Source: Mesotoga prima MesG1.Ag.4.2 | Lineage (GTDB): Bacteria; Thermotogota; Thermotogae; Petrotogales; Kosmotogaceae | DNA length: 64,000 nucleotides | Direction: 5' to 3' | NCBI RefSeq assembly: GCF_000147715.2 | Contig: NC_017934.1 | Span: forward strand, 2,294,001-2,358,000 | The notes under the pieces: model-generated | The model's input: the letters and a program-made list of their open reading frames with translations, nothing else | The model's database searches: none | What the model was told of the DNA's origin: nothing | In this document: one piece after another, positions 61,780 to 64,000 of the stretch | How the letters are laid out: the number at the start of each line of letters is the position of its first letter | Numbering within the stretch: the first letter of the stretch is position 1 | Translations under genes and position numbers: made by a program

Positions 61780-63485
61780 TTGTCAGAACGGCGCTGGCTC
61801 AGATAAATACGACTGTTGGAGATATAAACGGCAACAAGAATAAAATCATAGAGGCAATTGATCAGGCGACCGCAAGTGATTCGGAAATACTTTTGTTCCC
61901 CGAACTGACAATTACGGGCTACCCACCTGAAGACCTATTATTAAACACAGGCTTTCTCAGAGAGAATTTGGCTGCGCTTAAGGAAATCGCCAACTACACA
62001 GAAGGAAGCAAAACAATGATCGTTCTTGGGTTTGTAGATTTCTCCAACGAAATCTACAATGCTGCTGCCGTGATTCATTCGGGCGAGATTAGAGCCGTCT
62101 ATAGAAAGATGAGCCTGCCAAACTATTCGGTATTCGATGAAAGGAGATACTTCTCTCCGGGAAGCCACCCTTTACTAGCAAGATACGGGGAAGCGAATAT
62201 CGGGATAAATATCTGTGAGGATCTCTGGGTTCCTTCCGGCCCGATAAACGAACAGGCTATTGGAGGCGCAAATCTCATACTCAATCTTTCAGCTTCTCCC
62301 TTTTCCGGGATGAAGAGCAAGACAAGGTCCGCTCTGTTGCTTACAAGGGCGATGGAGTACTCCAGCATCATAGTATACGTTAACCTGGTGGGTGGTCAAG
62401 ATGATCTAGTCTTTGACGGCAGAAGCTGCGTAGCGATGCCGGATGGAAGATTGCTTCTAGGAAAGGCTTTTGAAGAAGATATGATTCTGCTCGATATAGA
62501 CACCGATGTTTCGACTAGATACAACCTTTTCGAAGGAAAGAGGAAAGACTATTCTATGCAGGTAAGCCTCGAAGAGGTCTCAATAACGCCATCTCATCGA
62601 CAGAGTCCATCGGTAAACCCTGATAGCTCCTGTCAAGAACTCTGCAAGTACGATGAGCTGATAGCGGCCCTGGAAATCGGTATAAGAGATTACGTGAAAA
62701 AGAACGGCTTCAAGAAGGTAGTTCTTGGCTTAAGTGGGGGAATGGATTCCTCGCTAGTAGCAGCACTAGCTGTTAGGGCAATCGGTAACGACAATGTTAA
62801 GGGTGTAATGATGCCCTCGAGGATAACTTCCGGCGAATCAAAGAGAGATGCACTGGAACTTGTGAATAATCTCCAAATAGAGGGTTTGGAAATACCAATA
62901 GACGATATCATGTGTACGACACTGAGCACTCTAGAACCAGTGTTTACGGGGACATCTGAAGATATTACTGAAGAGAATCTGCAGGCAAGAATTCGAGGGA
63001 TGATACTGATGGCTCTCTCTAACAAGTTTGGATGGCTGGTTCTTATTACCGGCAACAAGAGTGAGATGGCAACAGGTTATGCTACTCTTTACGGGGATAT
63101 GGCGGGGGGATTTGCCGTCCTCAAGGATCTGTACAAGACCCAGGTATATAGAATCGCAGAGCGAATAAATGAACTCGCGAAGAGAGATATGATACCGCGA
63201 AATGTGTTTTCCAAAGCTCCGTCAGCAGAGTTGAGAGAAGGTCAAAAAGATCAGGACTCTCTTCCCCCATATGAGATTCTTGACGAAATCCTCAGGCTTC
63301 ACATTGAAGAGGGTCAGTCGGCGGAAGAGATTGTGCTGGAGGGTTTTGAGAGGGATACTGTGGAGCACTCGCTCAAACTTTTGAGAAGGAGCGAGTACAA
63401 ACGCAAACAGTGTCCTCCCGGAATAAAAGTGTCCAAGAGAGCTTTCGGAAAAGACTGGAGAATGCCAATTACCAATCACTACTGA
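61776..63485 (+). CDS. nadE: glutamine-dependent NAD+ synthetase
   Basis: 569 residues from ATG 61776. The N-terminal nitrilase-type glutaminase domain shows LLFPELTITGYPPEDLL (Glu), YRKMSLPNYSVFDERRYF (Lys) and NICEDLWVPSGP (Cys). The C-terminal synthase has VLGLSGGMDSSLVAALAVRA and LITGNKSEMATGYATLYGDM. It makes NAD+ from nicotinic acid adenine dinucleotide with glutamine as ammonia source. Confidence 0.95.
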   Translation: MIVRTALAQINTTVGDINGNKNKIIEAIDQATASDSEILLFPELTITGYPPEDLLLNTGFLRENLAALKEIANYTEGSKTMIVLGFVDFSNEIYNAAAVIHSGEIRAVYRKMSLPNYSVFDERRYFSPGSHPLLARYGEANIGINICEDLWVPSGPINEQAIGGANLILNLSASPFSGMKSKTRSALLLTRAMEYSSIIVYVNLVGGQDDLVFDGRSCVAMPDGRLLLGKAFEEDMILLDIDTDVSTRYNLFEGKRKDYSMQVSLEEVSITPSHRQSPSVNPDSSCQELCKYDELIAALEIGIRDYVKKNGFKKVVLGLSGGMDSSLVAALAVRAIGNDNVKGVMMPSRITSGESKRDALELVNNLQIEGLEIPIDDIMCTTLSTLEPVFTGTSEDITEENLQARIRGMILMALSNKFGWLVLITGNKSEMATGYATLYGDMAGGFAVLKDLYKTQVYRIAERINELAKRDMIPRNVFSKAPSAELREGQKDQDSLPPYEILDEILRLHIEEGQSAEEIVLEGFERDTVEHSLKLLRRSEYKRKQCPPGIKVSKRAFGKDWRMPITNHY

Positions 63486-63712
63486 ACCACTCCACTGTTT
63501 TGAACAGAGCAAATATCATCAAGGGATTCGAGGTAGTCTTCAGCAATTTTGGTATTTTACCTTATTTGGTAATGTGATAGGAATTCTCTGTGTGATAACT
63601 CAAGTAAGAAAGCTTCAAGATCTCGATTCCTCGAGAGACAGTCGCCATCTTAAGCGCCGAGAAACTGATTGTCATTTGCGCTAGGCAGTCAGTTATGGAG
63701 GAATGAAAGAGA

Positions 63713-64000
63713 CTAAGTAACCTTTCTGCCAATAAAGATTGTGCCTACTTCTTCATCGTGATCGCGTACAATTTCCCCCGTGAATTCAATGACGGCATTT
63801 GATTCCTGCCTGACTGGAAATCTGATCTTGTTTTCAAGGGGCTCTGATGGCTTTGAAGCGGCAATCTTAAGGAAGTTCCTTAGAGGTTCTGAACTAATGT
63901 CCTCCAGAGCTTTATTTTCTTCATCTTCCAGTCTGGTTTCAAAGTATTTCTCGGCAGCTTCATTCAAGTAAATCAGTCGATTCTTCATATCGGTTGCGAT
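63713..64000 (-). CDS. C-terminal part of a PAS-domain protein (cut by the window edge)
   Basis: The frame is open to the right edge, reading IATDMKNRLIYLNEAAEKYF, a typical PAS opening, then FTGEIVRDHDEEVGTIFIGR and a stop at 63713. Whatever precedes it lies beyond the window. Proteins that end in a PAS domain are usually sensors or regulators. Confidence 0.6.
   Translation of the reverse strand: MATDMKNRLIYLNEAAEKYFETRLEDEENKALEDISSEPLRNFLKIAASKPSEPLENKIRFPVRQESNAVIEFTGEIVRDHDEEVGTIFIGRKVT

Overview
The window looks like a chromosomal segment of a mesophilic member of the Thermotogota, close to Mesotoga or Kosmotoga. This placement is an inference from moderate G+C, strong GGAGGTG-type ribosome binding sites, very frequent TTG starts, Mini-III RNase, and the kinds of transporters and amino-acid catabolic genes present. 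No database comparison was possible. I see no CRISPR array, no rRNA, no intact insertion sequence and one tRNA.

Layout. 1-1.4 kb: a decayed PhoPQ-activated pathogenicity-related (PqaA-family) gene behind a WYL regulator. 2.2-12.9 kb: scattered metabolic and surface genes (HAD phosphatase, threonine aldolase, acyl-ACP thioesterase, KamA-type radical SAM, a 1000-residue cadherin-like repeat protein next to a DUF4230 protein, aldo/keto reductase, lipoprotein). 12.9-17.8 kb: a four-gene operon that fits electron-acceptor-linked proline oxidation to glutamate. 17.9-18.8 kb: an odd RecA/KaiC-like ATPase behind a promoter carrying a Fur-like box. 19.1-24.4 kb: glycerophosphodiesterase, YdcF, C69 peptidase, metallo-beta-lactamase-fold hydrolase and an HD-GYP protein.

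24.4-25.2 kb holds the most unusual locus: four tandem 48-codon genes on the minus strand. Each encodes a signal peptide followed by an identical 27-residue mature peptide made of two GPGLWKIPEG repeats. A separate ten-codon frame with the same WKIPE motif lies just upstream. The first three genes sit in a near-perfect 190-bp DNA amplification. I know no described family that fits; a secreted signalling or effector peptide is the working hypothesis.

25.7-37.3 kb: split chromate transporter, then a seven-gene plus-strand operon (PRC-barrel protein, membrane protein, ABC ATPase and FtsX-like permease, response-regulator/PP2C phosphatase, STAS protein, anti-sigma kinase). An ABC-F protein and an MFS exporter follow; each has a short leader frame, and the MFS gene sits directly behind a strong terminator, which suggests attenuation. 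37.3-42.5 kb: a complete peptide-type ABC importer. 43-45.9 kb: a serine beta-lactamase-like hydrolase and a two-gene operon for a ten-cysteine exported protein plus an exported protein with a possible thioredoxin-like domain, behind a perfect palindromic operator.

46.7-64 kb: YbaK; cobalamin importer btuFCD with its riboswitch; the housekeeping operon frr-uppS-cdsA-alaS-mrnC-rlmB-mutL on the minus strand; then plus-strand yajC-secD-secF, tRNA-Ala, a phospholipase D-like protein, nadE, and a PAS-domain protein cut by the right edge.
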